64,000 bases of DNA, from contig CAZLDG010000002.1 of the NCBI GenBank assembly GCA_964558405.1, positions 1-64,000 of the forward strand, in the 5' to 3' direction. A program made the position numbers and the translations under genes. This document shows, one piece after another, positions 8,365 to 18,381 of this stretch; position 1 is the stretch's first letter, and each line of letters starts with the position of its first letter. The notes beneath the pieces were generated by a model. That model made no database searches. It was not told the origin of the DNA and saw only the letters and a list, made by a program, of their open reading frames with translations. The stretch is from Thioglobus_B sp964558405. Lineage in GTDB: Bacteria; Pseudomonadota; Gammaproteobacteria; PS1; Pseudothioglobaceae.

Positions 8365-8395
8365 CCTGTGAAGAACAGGTGCTTTATGTTATAAT
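8365..8395 (+). promoter_or_regulatory. gltB promoter with inverted repeat
   Basis: TGT-TATAAT (-10 at 8390-8395) is an extended -10 element about 50 bases before the gltB start. The inverted repeat CCTGT-N5-ACAGG (8365-8379) overlaps where a -35 would fall (TGTGAA at 8367-8372), a place where an activator or repressor could bind. The promoter is likely; the operator is inference. Confidence 0.5.
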
Positions 8396-8442
8396 TGAGC
8401 GATTTTTTTGATTTAAATTTCTCTTAGAATAGATACACAAGA

Positions 8443-11400
8443 ATGAGTACGAAATTATTACATCTACCCAAACAAACTGGCTTATACGATCCTAAATTTG
8501 AAAAGGACAATTGTGGCGTTGGCTTTATTGCACACATGCAGGCCGACCCTTCACATCAAATCACTGTAGACGCCTTAGAAATGTTAGCCAGAATGGACCA
8601 CCGTGGTGGTACTGGCAGTGAAGCCAATACCGGTGATGGTGCAGGTATTCTCACCAACATTCCACACGACTTTTTTGCCAAAGAGGCGCAAAATTTATTT
8701 GGCGTTGAGCTGGGTGCTGGCGAATACGGCGTGGGTAATGTGTTTTTGCCACAGGATGAGGCACAACGCGCTCATTGTATGGCGTTGTTCGAGAAGGTAA
8801 TCTCTGACGAAGGTCAAACCTTTATTGGCTGGAGAGATGTGCCCGTTGATGCCGATAAGGCCGATGTGGGTAATATTGCCCGCCAATCACAACCGGTGAT
8901 TAAACAACCAATCATTGCCAAGGCTGCGGGGATTGACACACAAGCTTTTGAGCGCGCACTATTTATCATTCGCAAACACGTATCGCATCAGATTCGTACC
9001 GATGCCAATTTGTCAGAGGCGATGTTGTTCTACGTATGTTCTTTGTCAACCAATATTATTATCTACAAAGGTATGTTAATGGGTTCTCAGGTGTTGGATT
9101 TCTTTGACGATTTGTCCAATCCAGAATTCGCCACTTATCTGGCCATGGTGCACTCGCGCTTCTCAACCAATACGTTCCCATCATGGGATCGTGCACAGCC
9201 TTGTCGTTATATGTCGCACAATGGTGAGATTAATACTCGCCAGGGCAACTACAACTGGATGCGTGCGCGTGAAGGTGTGCTAGAAAGTGACTTATTTAAA
9301 GATGATCTGAACAAAACCTTGCCAGTAATCGAGACCGAAGTATCAGACTCAGGCAGTTTTGACAACGTCTTAGAATTTTTAATGATGAACGGTCGTTCTC
9401 TACAAGAAGCGGTACTGATGATGGTGCCAGAAGCTTGGCAAAATGATGACAACATGAGTGCTGAGAAAAAGGCCTTTTATGAGTATTTCTCTAACATGAT
9501 GGAGCCTTGGGATGGTCCAGCTTCGATTGCCTTTACCGACGGCCACTATATCGGTGCGGTACTAGATCGTAATGGTTTGAGACCTTCGCGTTTTTACATC
9601 ACCCATGATGATCGCGTGATTATGGCCTCTGAAGTGGGTGTGGTTGATGTGGAAACTGACAACGTTAAAACCAAAGGACGCCTACGTCCAGGCAAGATGT
9701 TCTTGGTTGATTTTGACAAAGGCGAGCTGATTGATGATGAAGCTATCAAGTCTGACTTTGCCGCTAAGAATCCTTACCAAGATTGGCTAAATGAACAACA
9801 AATTCACTTATCAGAATTCTGCTGTGACAAAGAAGCACATGGCTTTTACCCCGATTCACTGATTCATCGTCTAAAGGCCTTTGGTTATAGCACCGAAACT
9901 TTGCAGTTTATGCTGCTACCTTTGGTGAATGAGCTTAGAGATCCAGTAGGCTCTATGGGTAATGACTCGGCCTTGGCTTGTCTATCAGATCAGTCACGCA
10001 TTATTTATGATTATTTCAAACAACTATTTGCTCAGGTAACCAACCCAGCGATTGACTCCATCCGTGAAGAAGTAGTGATGTCCTTGCGTTGTTCAATTGG
10101 TCCAGAAGGCAATATCTTAGAAAATAAAGCGCAGAATGCACACCGTTTGGTGATCGATCATCCGATTCTAACCAACGAGGAAACGGCAGCACTTAGACAT
10201 TGCAATCATCGTGGCTGGACTTCTAAAACCATTGATATTACTTATGATCTTTCTGCCAACAACTCACTAGAGACAATGCTAGATGAGATTTGTGCCAAGG
10301 GCTCGAAAGCCATTGCCGATGGTCATTCTTTGATTATTCTATCGGATCGCAACATCAGTCGAAATCGCGCGCCAATCTCGGCACTACTGGCCTCATCTGC
10401 CTTGCATAGACACCTAGTGGCGACGCATCAGCGTACTCAGGTGGGTATTGTCATAGAAACCGGTGAAGCACGTGAAGTGCATCACTTCTGTCTATTAACT
10501 GGCTATGGTGCAGATGCAATCAACCCTTATTTAGCATTCGAAGCCTTGTGGCAAGCACGTCGCGACAACATGATTGAGATCGCAAGCGACGATGCCATTA
10601 TTGCCAATTACCGCAAAGGTGTGGCCAAAGGCATGCTTAAAGTCATGGCGAAAATGGGTATTTCTACCCTGGAATCTTACAAAGGCGCACAAATCTTTGA
10701 AGCTGTTGGTCTAGCCCCTGAGGTGATGAACAAGTGTTTCTTCGAAACTGCTTCGCGTATCAGCGGCGTTGGTTTTGATGTCTTACAAAGCGAGGTTGAA
10801 AAACGCCATGGCACGGCTTATATGTCCGAAACCATGGACAACCTAGGCCATTACCACTGGCGCAGTGGTGGCGAGCGTCATATGTGGGAGCCAAATACCA
10901 TTGCTCAATTGCAATTGGCCGCGCGCAACAACGATGAAAAAGCCTATTGGGAATTTGCCAAGCACGCTAACGAAGAAGGTACACGCAACTCAACCCTACG
11001 TGGTTTGATGAGCTTTAAGCCAGGCAAGCCAATTGACATTAGCGAAGTAGAGCCTACCAAGGAAATCGTTAAACGTTTTGCCACCGGCGCCATGAGTTTT
11101 GGTTCGATTTCAGCTGAATCACACGAATCTTTGGCCATTGCCATGAACCGCTTAGGCGGTAAATCTAACACCGGTGAGGGTGGCGAAGATCCGTCCAGAT
11201 GGACGCCTGATGCCAATGGTGACTCACGTCGTAGTGCCATTAAACAGGTGGCTTCAGGTCGTTTTGGTGTCACCATTGACTACCTAAACAATGCCGATGA
11301 GATTCAAATTAAAGTTTCACAAGGTGCTAAGCCAGGTGAAGGTGGTGAACTGCCAGGCACCAAGGTTGACGAAGGCATTGCTAAAATTCGTCACTCAACA

Positions 11401-12945
11401 CCGGGTGTGGGTCTGATCTCACCACCGCCGCACCACGATATCTATTCCATTGAAGATCTATCACAACTGATCTTTGATCTTAAGCGCTCAAATCCTGAGG
11501 CCAGAATCAGTGTGAAACTGGTGGCTGAGATTGGTGTGGGTACAATTGCTGCGGGTGTTACCAAAGCCAAATCTGATCACATTGTGATTGCTGGTCACGA
11601 TGGTGGTACTGGCGCCTCGCCACTGACCTCAATTAAACACGCGGGCCTACCGTGGGAGTTGGGTGTGGCAGAAACTCACCAAACCTTGGTGATGAATGAT
11701 TTGCGTTCGCGCGTGATTATTCAAACCGATGGTCAAATGAAAACCGGTCGCGACGTCGCCATTGCTGCACTACTAGGTGCGGAAGAATACGGCTTCTCAA
11801 CGGCGCCACTGATTACCATGGGCTGTATTATGATGCGTAAGTGTCATCTAAACACTTGTCCAGTGGGTATTGCCACGCAAGATAAGGAGCTGCGTAAGAA
11901 ATTCACAGGCAAGCCAGAACACGTGGTGAACTACCTATTTATGGTGGCAGAAGAGTTGCGTTTGATTATGGCTGAGTTAGGCTTCAAAACAGTAAATGAG
12001 ATGATTGGTCGTGTGGACATGTTAGAGATGGATCAGGCCATTGAGCACTGGAAGCAAGACTCGATTAATCTAGATGCTCTACTAATGCCAGCGCAAAAAC
12101 CGCATGAGGACACGGGCACTTATCAAAGCATTTCGCAAGACCACCAATTAGAACAACAATTGGACAATCAGTTGATTGAGCGCACCCAGGCAGCAATTGC
12201 CAGCGGTGAGTCAATTGCCATCGAGGAGAAAATTACCAATGTGGATCGCGCAGTCGGTGCCATGTTCTCTTCACATATTGTCAAAACGCGTGGTAATAAT
12301 GATCTGGCCGACGAGACTATCCAGGTGAAATTCTCTGGCTCTGCCGGACAATCACTAGGTGCATTCTTAGCCAAGGGCGTTACCCTAGAAGTTGAAGGCG
12401 ATGCTAACGACTACGTAGGTAAAGGTCTATCAGGCGGTAGAGTGGTGGTTTATCCGCCGAAGAACTCCACCTTTGCGGCACACGATGAGATTATTGCCGG
12501 TAATGTTTGTGGTTATGGCGCAACTGGCGGTGAGATGTATCTCTCAGGCCGTGTGGCTGAGCGCTTCTGCGTACGTAACTCGGGTGCAGTCGCTGTGGTT
12601 GAAGGTGTGGGTGATCATGGTTGTGAATACATGACCGGTGGTCGTGCGATTATCCTAGGCGAAGTAGGTCGTAACTTTGGCGCAGGTATGAGTGGTGGTA
12701 TTGCTTATATCTATAATCCAAACAAGAGTTTTGAGGCTATGGTCAATCCAATCATGGTAGATCTAGATCCAATGGATGATGAAGCACAACAAGAGTTGCG
12801 TCATTATCTTGAAAACCATGTGAAGCTAACAGGCTCAGCCGTTGGTCAACAGATTCTGGATAATTGGAATGCTGCTTTGGCCGACTTTGTCAAGGTCATG
12901 CCAAAAGACTTTAAACGTGTGTTGGCAGAAAACGCCAGCAAATAA
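8443..12945 (+). CDS. gltB: Glutamate synthase (GOGAT) large subunit
   Basis: Makes glutamate from glutamine and 2-oxoglutarate. The 1500-residue protein has a short propeptide and the class II amidotransferase nucleophile Cys24 in DNCGVGF, a central domain, an FMN-binding synthase domain (IVIAGHDGGTGASP) and the 3Fe-4S motif with Cys1128, Cys1134 and Cys1139. A C-terminal beta-helix holds repeated GG motifs. All expected parts are present. The small subunit gltD is not adjacent: a strong terminator follows at once, so the partner must be encoded elsewhere. Confidence 0.97.
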   Translation: MSTKLLHLPKQTGLYDPKFEKDNCGVGFIAHMQADPSHQITVDALEMLARMDHRGGTGSEANTGDGAGILTNIPHDFFAKEAQNLFGVELGAGEYGVGNVFLPQDEAQRAHCMALFEKVISDEGQTFIGWRDVPVDADKADVGNIARQSQPVIKQPIIAKAAGIDTQAFERALFIIRKHVSHQIRTDANLSEAMLFYVCSLSTNIIIYKGMLMGSQVLDFFDDLSNPEFATYLAMVHSRFSTNTFPSWDRAQPCRYMSHNGEINTRQGNYNWMRAREGVLESDLFKDDLNKTLPVIETEVSDSGSFDNVLEFLMMNGRSLQEAVLMMVPEAWQNDDNMSAEKKAFYEYFSNMMEPWDGPASIAFTDGHYIGAVLDRNGLRPSRFYITHDDRVIMASEVGVVDVETDNVKTKGRLRPGKMFLVDFDKGELIDDEAIKSDFAAKNPYQDWLNEQQIHLSEFCCDKEAHGFYPDSLIHRLKAFGYSTETLQFMLLPLVNELRDPVGSMGNDSALACLSDQSRIIYDYFKQLFAQVTNPAIDSIREEVVMSLRCSIGPEGNILENKAQNAHRLVIDHPILTNEETAALRHCNHRGWTSKTIDITYDLSANNSLETMLDEICAKGSKAIADGHSLIILSDRNISRNRAPISALLASSALHRHLVATHQRTQVGIVIETGEAREVHHFCLLTGYGADAINPYLAFEALWQARRDNMIEIASDDAIIANYRKGVAKGMLKVMAKMGISTLESYKGAQIFEAVGLAPEVMNKCFFETASRISGVGFDVLQSEVEKRHGTAYMSETMDNLGHYHWRSGGERHMWEPNTIAQLQLAARNNDEKAYWEFAKHANEEGTRNSTLRGLMSFKPGKPIDISEVEPTKEIVKRFATGAMSFGSISAESHESLAIAMNRLGGKSNTGEGGEDPSRWTPDANGDSRRSAIKQVASGRFGVTIDYLNNADEIQIKVSQGAKPGEGGELPGTKVDEGIAKIRHSTPGVGLISPPPHHDIYSIEDLSQLIFDLKRSNPEARISVKLVAEIGVGTIAAGVTKAKSDHIVIAGHDGGTGASPLTSIKHAGLPWELGVAETHQTLVMNDLRSRVIIQTDGQMKTGRDVAIAALLGAEEYGFSTAPLITMGCIMMRKCHLNTCPVGIATQDKELRKKFTGKPEHVVNYLFMVAEELRLIMAELGFKTVNEMIGRVDMLEMDQAIEHWKQDSINLDALLMPAQKPHEDTGTYQSISQDHQLEQQLDNQLIERTQAAIASGESIAIEEKITNVDRAVGAMFSSHIVKTRGNNDLADETIQVKFSGSAGQSLGAFLAKGVTLEVEGDANDYVGKGLSGGRVVVYPPKNSTFAAHDEIIAGNVCGYGATGGEMYLSGRVAERFCVRNSGAVAVVEGVGDHGCEYMTGGRAIILGEVGRNFGAGMSGGIAYIYNPNKSFEAMVNPIMVDLDPMDDEAQQELRHYLENHVKLTGSAVGQQILDNWNAALADFVKVMPKDFKRVLAENASK

Positions 12946-12948
12946 ATA

Positions 12949-12973
12949 AAAAGGCCGCTTTCGCGGCCTTTTT
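12949..12973. terminator. gltB rho-independent terminator
   Basis: A 10-bp stem, AAAAGGCCGC TTTC GCGGCCTTTT, with further T residues on the plus strand and an A-tract in front, so it can act in both directions. It separates gltB from the convergent lipoprotein gene, which ends at 12980. Confidence 0.93.
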
Positions 12974-12979
12974 TATGGG

Positions 12980-13162
12980 CTAGATTGGAATAGCATCAAT
13001 CACATCGGCCGTTTCATCAATCGCCTCATCAATCTCACTGCCCACCACAGGTACGACCGAGATTACCGCACCGCCCACGCGCATCGGCACCGTCACCACT
13101 TTGGTGAGTACGCAACCTGAGAGCAATACAGTGCTCAATAATACAACGCTAATTTTTAACAT
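12980..13162 (-). CDS. Small putative lipoprotein, function unknown
   Basis: A 60-residue protein with a lipoprotein signal: Lys3, a hydrophobic stretch and the lipobox LLSGC with Cys17 as the expected lipidated residue. The mature part is about 44 residues, valine-rich then acidic (SEIDEAIDETADVIDAI). It resembles small proteobacterial lipoproteins of unknown function. Its start lies 7 bases inside the end of folA, so translation is probably coupled, and the gltB terminator lies just beyond its stop. No function can be given. Confidence 0.75.
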   Translation of the reverse strand: MLKISVVLLSTVLLSGCVLTKVVTVPMRVGGAVISVVPVVGSEIDEAIDETADVIDAIPI

Positions 13163-13650
13163 GGGGACTTCCTATCCAAGATGATGAAGTGGTAAGTATG
13201 TGGGTTTTTTTCATCAGGCGTGTGGCTCTCTCTCGCCACCTCAACAAAGGCTGAACGTTCGAATTCTGGAAAATGTGCGTCCCCTTCGAACGTACCCTCA
13301 ATCTGAGTGATATAGAGTCGATCGGCGCTGGGCAACATCTGCTGATAAAAAGAAGCGCCACCCATGACCATGACCTCCTCATCATCCTTGGCCAATGCCA
13401 ACGCCTCATCAATGCTGGCAACCACTTCACAGCCTTCGGCTTGAAAATCAGCATTACGACTAATCACCACATTACGGCGATTAGGCAAGGCTCGGCCAAT
13501 TGATTCATGGGTTTTCCTGCCCATCAGCACCGTCTTGCCCGTGGTGGCTTTTTTAAAATAAGCCAAATCTGCTGGCAGGTGCCAAGGCAGTGCATTGTCT
13601 TTGCCGATCAACTGCTGATCATCCATGGCCACAATAATTGATAAACGCAT
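13156..13650 (-). CDS. folA: Dihydrofolate reductase
   Basis: Reduces dihydrofolate to tetrahydrofolate with NADPH. The 164-residue protein has the normal length and motifs: SIIVAMDDQQLIGKDNALPW at the N-terminus, the DLAYFKKAT helix, VLMGRKTHESIG for NADPH and VMGGASFYQQMLP. It is divergent from maf across a 53-base spacer with a shared palindromic promoter, and overlaps the small lipoprotein gene downstream. Confidence 0.97.
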   Translation of the reverse strand: MRLSIIVAMDDQQLIGKDNALPWHLPADLAYFKKATTGKTVLMGRKTHESIGRALPNRRNVVISRNADFQAEGCEVVASIDEALALAKDDEEVMVMGGASFYQQMLPSADRLYITQIEGTFEGDAHFPEFERSAFVEVARESHTPDEKNPHTYHFIILDRKSPC

Positions 13651-13665
13651 TGGCTTTAGTGTCTA

Positions 13666-13686
13666 GTAAAATGGTCTCTATTTTAC
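13666..13686. promoter_or_regulatory. Divergent face-to-face -10 elements for folA and maf
   Basis: A perfect inverted repeat GTAAAAT-N7-ATTTTAC. The plus-strand TAAAAT (13667-13672) fits a -10 for maf and the minus-strand TAAAAT (13680-13685) fits a -10 for folA. The layout matches the gshA/mutT-thiE junction at 5927-5944. No good -35 is visible on either side. Confidence 0.55.
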
Positions 13687-13703
13687 AAATACCTGGATTC
13701 ATC

Positions 13704-14306
13704 GTGTCACTAATTCTCGCCTCATCCTCACCCTTTAGAAAAGCTGTGCTGGATAAACTGGGCTTGCCATTTGAGAGTGTCTCTCCTGATATTGACGAAT
13801 CCAGAGCGTCAGATGAAACCCCAGAACAATTGGTTTATCGCCTTAGTCAGGAAAAGGCGCGTGAAGTAGCCAAGCAAAAATCAGGACTGATTATTGCCTC
13901 TGACCAGGTGGCGACACTGGGTGAGGGATCTGCTGTTGAAGATAAGATTCTTACCAAGCCGCATACCCATGAAAAAGCGGTTAAACAACTCAAACAAAGT
14001 TCTGCTCAAACTGTTACTTTTCTTACCAGTTTGACACTTTTAAACACAGATAACCACAATATACAAACAATTGTTGAAAAATATCGGGTAACTTTTCGCG
14101 AACTCACTGACGCACAAATTCAGCATTATCTGCGCGCAGAGCAGCCTTATAACTGCGCGGGCAGTTTCAAGTCTGAAGCACTGGGTATTAGTTTGTTTGC
14201 CAAAATGCAAGGAGAGGATCCTAATACACTGATTGGCCTACCACTGATTAGGCTGATTGATATGCTCAATAACGAAGGACTTGACGTCTTAGCAGCCACA
14301 AACTAA
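13704..14306 (+). CDS. maf: Maf family nucleotide pyrophosphatase (YceF-like)
   Basis: Maf proteins remove pyrophosphate from modified nucleotides. This one looks like the YceF subgroup, active on 7-methyl-GTP: ILASSSPFRK at the N-terminus, DIDES, the catalytic region IIASDQVA and the C-terminal AGSFKSEALGIS with DPNTLIGLPL. Starting at GTG 13704 gives 200 residues and the family N-terminus. Earlier starts at 13638 or 13671 would overlap folA or its promoter. The mfd start follows 3 bases after the stop, so the two form an operon. Confidence 0.92.
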   Translation: MSLILASSSPFRKAVLDKLGLPFESVSPDIDESRASDETPEQLVYRLSQEKAREVAKQKSGLIIASDQVATLGEGSAVEDKILTKPHTHEKAVKQLKQSSAQTVTFLTSLTLLNTDNHNIQTIVEKYRVTFRELTDAQIQHYLRAEQPYNCAGSFKSEALGISLFAKMQGEDPNTLIGLPLIRLIDMLNNEGLDVLAATN

Positions 14307-14309
14307 CCC

Positions 14310-17300
14310 ATGAGCTGGGTATATCACAACAACCCACCTGCTTTTGGCGCTGGGCAAAAACATCATTGGGGTTCTTTATACGGCAGTGCCGATGCTTTGG
14401 CCCTATTGGAATTTGTAGGTGAGAACAATCGCAATGTGCTGTTGATTGCCAATGATATTGCACATGCGCAGCATCTATATCAGTCTTTGTGTTTTTACGC
14501 GCAAGAAACCACGGTATTGAAATTTGACAACTGGGAAGTGCTGGCCTATGACCAATTCTCACCACATCCTGATATCACTTCCAGCCGCTTGCAAACTCTA
14601 TTACAGCTTGAGAGTTTAACCAATGGCGTGGTTATCACCACGCTAGAGAGTTTGTTGTATCGCCTATGTCCCATAGAGTTTGTCCAACGCCATAGTTTTC
14701 AACTAAGCTGCGGTGAGAGAATTGAACCCAGTGCACTGGGTGAGCGCTTGCTAAAAAATGGTTATCATCGCACCAATAAGGTGATGGAACATGGCGAGTT
14801 CAACATTCGTGGATCGCTGATTGACTTATTCCCCATGGGCGCCAAACAACCTTATCGCATTGATTTATTTGATCAAGAGGTTGAATCCATACGCAGCTTT
14901 GATGTCAGTACCCAGCGTTCTGAATCAGCCGTGGAGAGTATTGCGCTGTTACCCGGTAAGGAGCTGGCCAATGATAGATCCGGCATTGAGTGCTTCAAAC
15001 AAAATTACACACAACAATTTGACAGTGAAAGCCTAATTTACCATGAAGTGGTTGAAGGCAGAATGCCCAGCGGTATTGAATTCTATTTACCGCTGTTCTT
15101 TGACAAAACCCAGAGCTTGTTTGAATATCTCAATCGTGATTTTGTCATCGCCAATTTCAGCGGTCTTGTCGACAATGTTGATCAACACTACCAAGAGATT
15201 GAGGCGCGATTTGCACAAGCCAAAGCCAATCTGGATCGGCCACCACTGCTGATAGAACAACTGTTCTTAGAGCGCTCAGAATTGTTTACTCAATTAAAAC
15301 AACACCAACAACTTATTATTGGCAACTCAAAACTGCCAAGTGCTGCTGGACATACCAATCTAAATGCTAAATTATTACCGCCACTGCGCATCGAGGCCCA
15401 AGCCAGCCAGCCATTGAAAAAATTTGCCGAGTTTGCGAATCGCAGTCAACAAAAAATCCTCATTAGTTGCAGCTCATTGGGCAGACAAAACGTAGTACTG
15501 GAACTACTCAACTCACACGCTCTAGATGCCAACACAGTAGAGGATTTTGCCACCTTTGTTCGCTCTAAACAGGCGATTAATATCAGTACTCAAACGCCAG
15601 CACTTGGACTGTTCAGCACTGAGATCGCCATTATTACCGAAGATGAGTTATTTGGCCAAGAAGCCGTTGCTCAACAACGACGCCGGCGCGCCAAGCACAA
15701 AGATTTTGATGAGGCAATTCGCTCCTTGGTGGAGATTGAAGTAGGCGATCCGATTGTGCATGAAAACTATGGTGTGGGTCGTTACTTGGGACTAAAAACT
15801 CAGACTTATGACGGCCAGTCGCAAGATTTTCTACAACTGGAATACGCCGATGGCGCCAAGTTAATGGTGCCAGTGAGTGCGCTGAATCTTATTTCTCGCT
15901 ATTCAGGTGTCTCACCTGAGTATGCGCCTTTGCACAAACTCGGTACCGCGCAATGGTCCAAAGCCAAACAAAAGGCCTCAGAAGCACTCTATGATGTGGC
16001 AGCCGATCTGCTTGAAGTTTATGCTAAACGCGCCGCCTCTCAAGGCTTTGCTTTTGATGAACCAAACGATGCCTATAACGCATTCGTTGCCAGCTTCCCT
16101 TTTGAGGAAACGCCTGATCAGATTAAAACCATGGGCGAGGTACTGGCCGATATGCGCTCGTCCAAACCAATGGATCGATTGGTTTGTGGCGATGTAGGCT
16201 TTGGCAAAACCGAGATTGCCATGCGCGCTGCCTTTTTGGCGGTTGAATCGGGCAAACAAGTCGCCGTGCTGGTGCCGACCACGCTACTGGCTACTCAGCA
16301 CCAGCAATCCTTTGTGGATCGCTTTGCCAATTATGCGGTAGAGATTGAATCTTTATCGCGTTTTAAAAGTGCCAAAGAGCAAAAACTGGTGATTGAAAAA
16401 CTTGCTCAAGGTAAGATTGATATTGTCATCGGCACGCATAAAATTATCCAATCCAACATTAAGTATAAAAATCTGGGCCTGGTGATTATCGATGAAGAGC
16501 ATCGTTTTGGCGTCAAACAAAAGGAAGCTCTGAAAAAACTGCGTGGCGAATCTGACATTCTCACCATGACTGCCACACCAATCCCGCGCACACTGAATAT
16601 GGCATTGGGATCGCTTAGGGAGCTCTCTATTATTGCCACGCCGCCGGCCAAACGCAGTGCGATTAAAACCTTTGTACAAGAATGGCAAGATCAACGCATT
16701 ATCGAGGCTTGTGAGCGTGAACTGCATCGTGGCGGGCAAATCTTTGTATTACATAATGACATTGACTCCATTGACAATATGGCCGCGCAACTCGAAGAGA
16801 TACTGCCCAAGGTTAAGGTGCGTATAGCCCATGGCCAAATGCCTTCTAAGGAGCTCGAAGGTATTATGGGAGACTTCTATCATGGGCGTTTTCAGATTCT
16901 GGTTTGCACTACCATTATTGAGACTGGTATTGACATTCCTAACGCCAATACTATTATTATCAATAATGCGCAGAATTTTGGCTTAGCACAATTACATCAA
17001 TTGCGCGGACGTGTTGGACGTTCACATCATCGAGCCTATGCCTATCTGATTATCAAATCACACCAGTCGCTCTCAGCAGATGCGAAAAAACGCCTAGAGG
17101 CCATTGAGTCCTTAGAGGAATTAGGTGCTGGCTTCATGCTGGCCAATCACGACCTAGAGATTCGAGGTGCCGGCGATCTCTTGGGTGAGAATCAATCGGG
17201 CAAAATCAGTGAAATTGGCTTTAATCTATATCACGATTTACTCAAACGTACAGTTGAGGCCATTCGCGCTGGCAAACGTATCAATCTAGACGAACCCATC

Positions 17301-17738
17301 AGTCAGGCCATTGAAATTGACAGCTCGTTGCCAAGTATTATTCCTAAAACCTATGTGGATGATGTGCACGAGCGCTTAGTACTGTACAAACGTATTGCCA
17401 GTTGCACTAATGACAGAGAACTAAAAGACTTACAAATTGAGATGATTGATCGCTTTGGCCTATTGCCTGATGCTAGCAAAACCCTCTTTGCCAACACCAG
17501 TCTGAAGCTGTTCTGCGAGAAAATTGGCGTCAGCAAAATTGCCATCTATGAGGACAAGGCGCTGATTGATTTTGCCGATAAAACCACCATCGAGCCGATT
17601 AAGATTATCCAATTGGTACAACAACAAGCACAAACCTATCAACTCAAAAATCAGAATCAGCTGCTGATTAAGCAAACCATGCCAGAGGATAGAGGGCGTA
17701 TCGAGTTGGTCAAGGATCTATTAAAAAGCCTGAGCTAG
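14310..17738 (+). CDS. mfd: Transcription-repair coupling factor Mfd
   Basis: Removes RNA polymerase stalled at DNA lesions and recruits UvrA. The 1142-residue protein (E. coli about 1148) has the UvrB-like N-terminal modules, the CarD-like RNA polymerase interaction domain (about 470-560, GDPIVHENYGVGRYLG), and a RecG-like translocase with Walker A GDVGFGKTE, DEEHRFG, TATPIPRTL and QLRGRVGRS. The C-terminal TRCF domain follows. It sits 3 bases after maf. The gene beyond it is convergent, only 4 bases away, with no terminator seen between. Confidence 0.97.
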   Translation: MSWVYHNNPPAFGAGQKHHWGSLYGSADALALLEFVGENNRNVLLIANDIAHAQHLYQSLCFYAQETTVLKFDNWEVLAYDQFSPHPDITSSRLQTLLQLESLTNGVVITTLESLLYRLCPIEFVQRHSFQLSCGERIEPSALGERLLKNGYHRTNKVMEHGEFNIRGSLIDLFPMGAKQPYRIDLFDQEVESIRSFDVSTQRSESAVESIALLPGKELANDRSGIECFKQNYTQQFDSESLIYHEVVEGRMPSGIEFYLPLFFDKTQSLFEYLNRDFVIANFSGLVDNVDQHYQEIEARFAQAKANLDRPPLLIEQLFLERSELFTQLKQHQQLIIGNSKLPSAAGHTNLNAKLLPPLRIEAQASQPLKKFAEFANRSQQKILISCSSLGRQNVVLELLNSHALDANTVEDFATFVRSKQAINISTQTPALGLFSTEIAIITEDELFGQEAVAQQRRRRAKHKDFDEAIRSLVEIEVGDPIVHENYGVGRYLGLKTQTYDGQSQDFLQLEYADGAKLMVPVSALNLISRYSGVSPEYAPLHKLGTAQWSKAKQKASEALYDVAADLLEVYAKRAASQGFAFDEPNDAYNAFVASFPFEETPDQIKTMGEVLADMRSSKPMDRLVCGDVGFGKTEIAMRAAFLAVESGKQVAVLVPTTLLATQHQQSFVDRFANYAVEIESLSRFKSAKEQKLVIEKLAQGKIDIVIGTHKIIQSNIKYKNLGLVIIDEEHRFGVKQKEALKKLRGESDILTMTATPIPRTLNMALGSLRELSIIATPPAKRSAIKTFVQEWQDQRIIEACERELHRGGQIFVLHNDIDSIDNMAAQLEEILPKVKVRIAHGQMPSKELEGIMGDFYHGRFQILVCTTIIETGIDIPNANTIIINNAQNFGLAQLHQLRGRVGRSHHRAYAYLIIKSHQSLSADAKKRLEAIESLEELGAGFMLANHDLEIRGAGDLLGENQSGKISEIGFNLYHDLLKRTVEAIRAGKRINLDEPISQAIEIDSSLPSIIPKTYVDDVHERLVLYKRIASCTNDRELKDLQIEMIDRFGLLPDASKTLFANTSLKLFCEKIGVSKIAIYEDKALIDFADKTTIEPIKIIQLVQQQAQTYQLKNQNQLLIKQTMPEDRGRIELVKDLLKSLS

Positions 17739-17742
17739 CCCA

Positions 17743-18291
17743 CTAGCTAGACTTAAACAAAAACGGCAAAGCCTTGAGTGCCAAAACAATAAACACCAAA
17801 CCGCCCAAAATATCACCCGCTAAATAACTCAGCAAGAACACGACCGGATCAATACTTTCTTCAATACGATCCATATAGATAAAGAATTTTCCTAGGGTGT
17901 TAATCAGCGCAGTCAGTAGAATTAAAAACAAGATATGACGAAAGTTGACTTTATCACCCTGAAAAAAATCACTCAAATGCAAAGAGCGCATCAGTTGAAT
18001 CGCCAGAATAGGGGCAATTGAGCCAAATACCGTGTGTCCTAGAAACCCAAAGACCATGCTGCCAAACCAATCATGCCATAGGACACAGCCCACGCCAAAG
18101 TTAGCCAACATCACCCCGGGCAACACTCGATAACCAAAAACCAAGTACACCAAGATCTCAGCACCCATGGGCAAAAATAGCAAGCTGCCTTCGGCCAGAC
18201 TACGACTAAGACTTTCGATGATCCAAGAGGCAAACAGTACTAATGAAAAGGCGATTAGATTGTGCTTAATAACGAGCATAAGGCTCATCAT
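17743..18291 (-). CDS. MASE1-like integral membrane protein without output domain
   Basis: A protein of about 182 residues with five or six predicted membrane helices. The stretch LFLPMGAEILVYLVFGYRVL followed by PGVMLANFGVG resembles the start of the MASE1 sensory domain. MASE1 is usually fused to kinase or diguanylate cyclase modules, but this protein ends after the membrane part (KALPFLFKSS). The ATG at 18291 is the preferred start; a TTG at 18315 would lie inside the palindrome GGTTGAATTCAACC. A small winged-helix gene lies 90 bases upstream on the same strand. Function is unknown. Confidence 0.7.
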   Translation of the reverse strand: MMSLMLVIKHNLIAFSLVLFASWIIESLSRSLAEGSLLFLPMGAEILVYLVFGYRVLPGVMLANFGVGCVLWHDWFGSMVFGFLGHTVFGSIAPILAIQLMRSLHLSDFFQGDKVNFRHILFLILLTALINTLGKFFIYMDRIEESIDPVVFLLSYLAGDILGGLVFIVLALKALPFLFKSS

Positions 18292-18303
18292 AGCACTAAA
18301 TAT

Positions 18304-18317
18304 GGTTGAATTCAACC
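18304..18317. repeat. 14-bp perfect palindrome
   Basis: GGTTGAATTCAACC lies between the winged-helix gene and the start of the MASE1-like gene. A perfect 14-bp palindrome near a start codon could be a regulator site, perhaps for the neighbouring winged-helix protein. This is inference from position only. Confidence 0.4.
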
Positions 18318-18381
18318 CATAAATTTAGAACAAAACCAGACTTTATCTAGCTCAAAAGGTGCGCACTAAGACCAGAATAGA

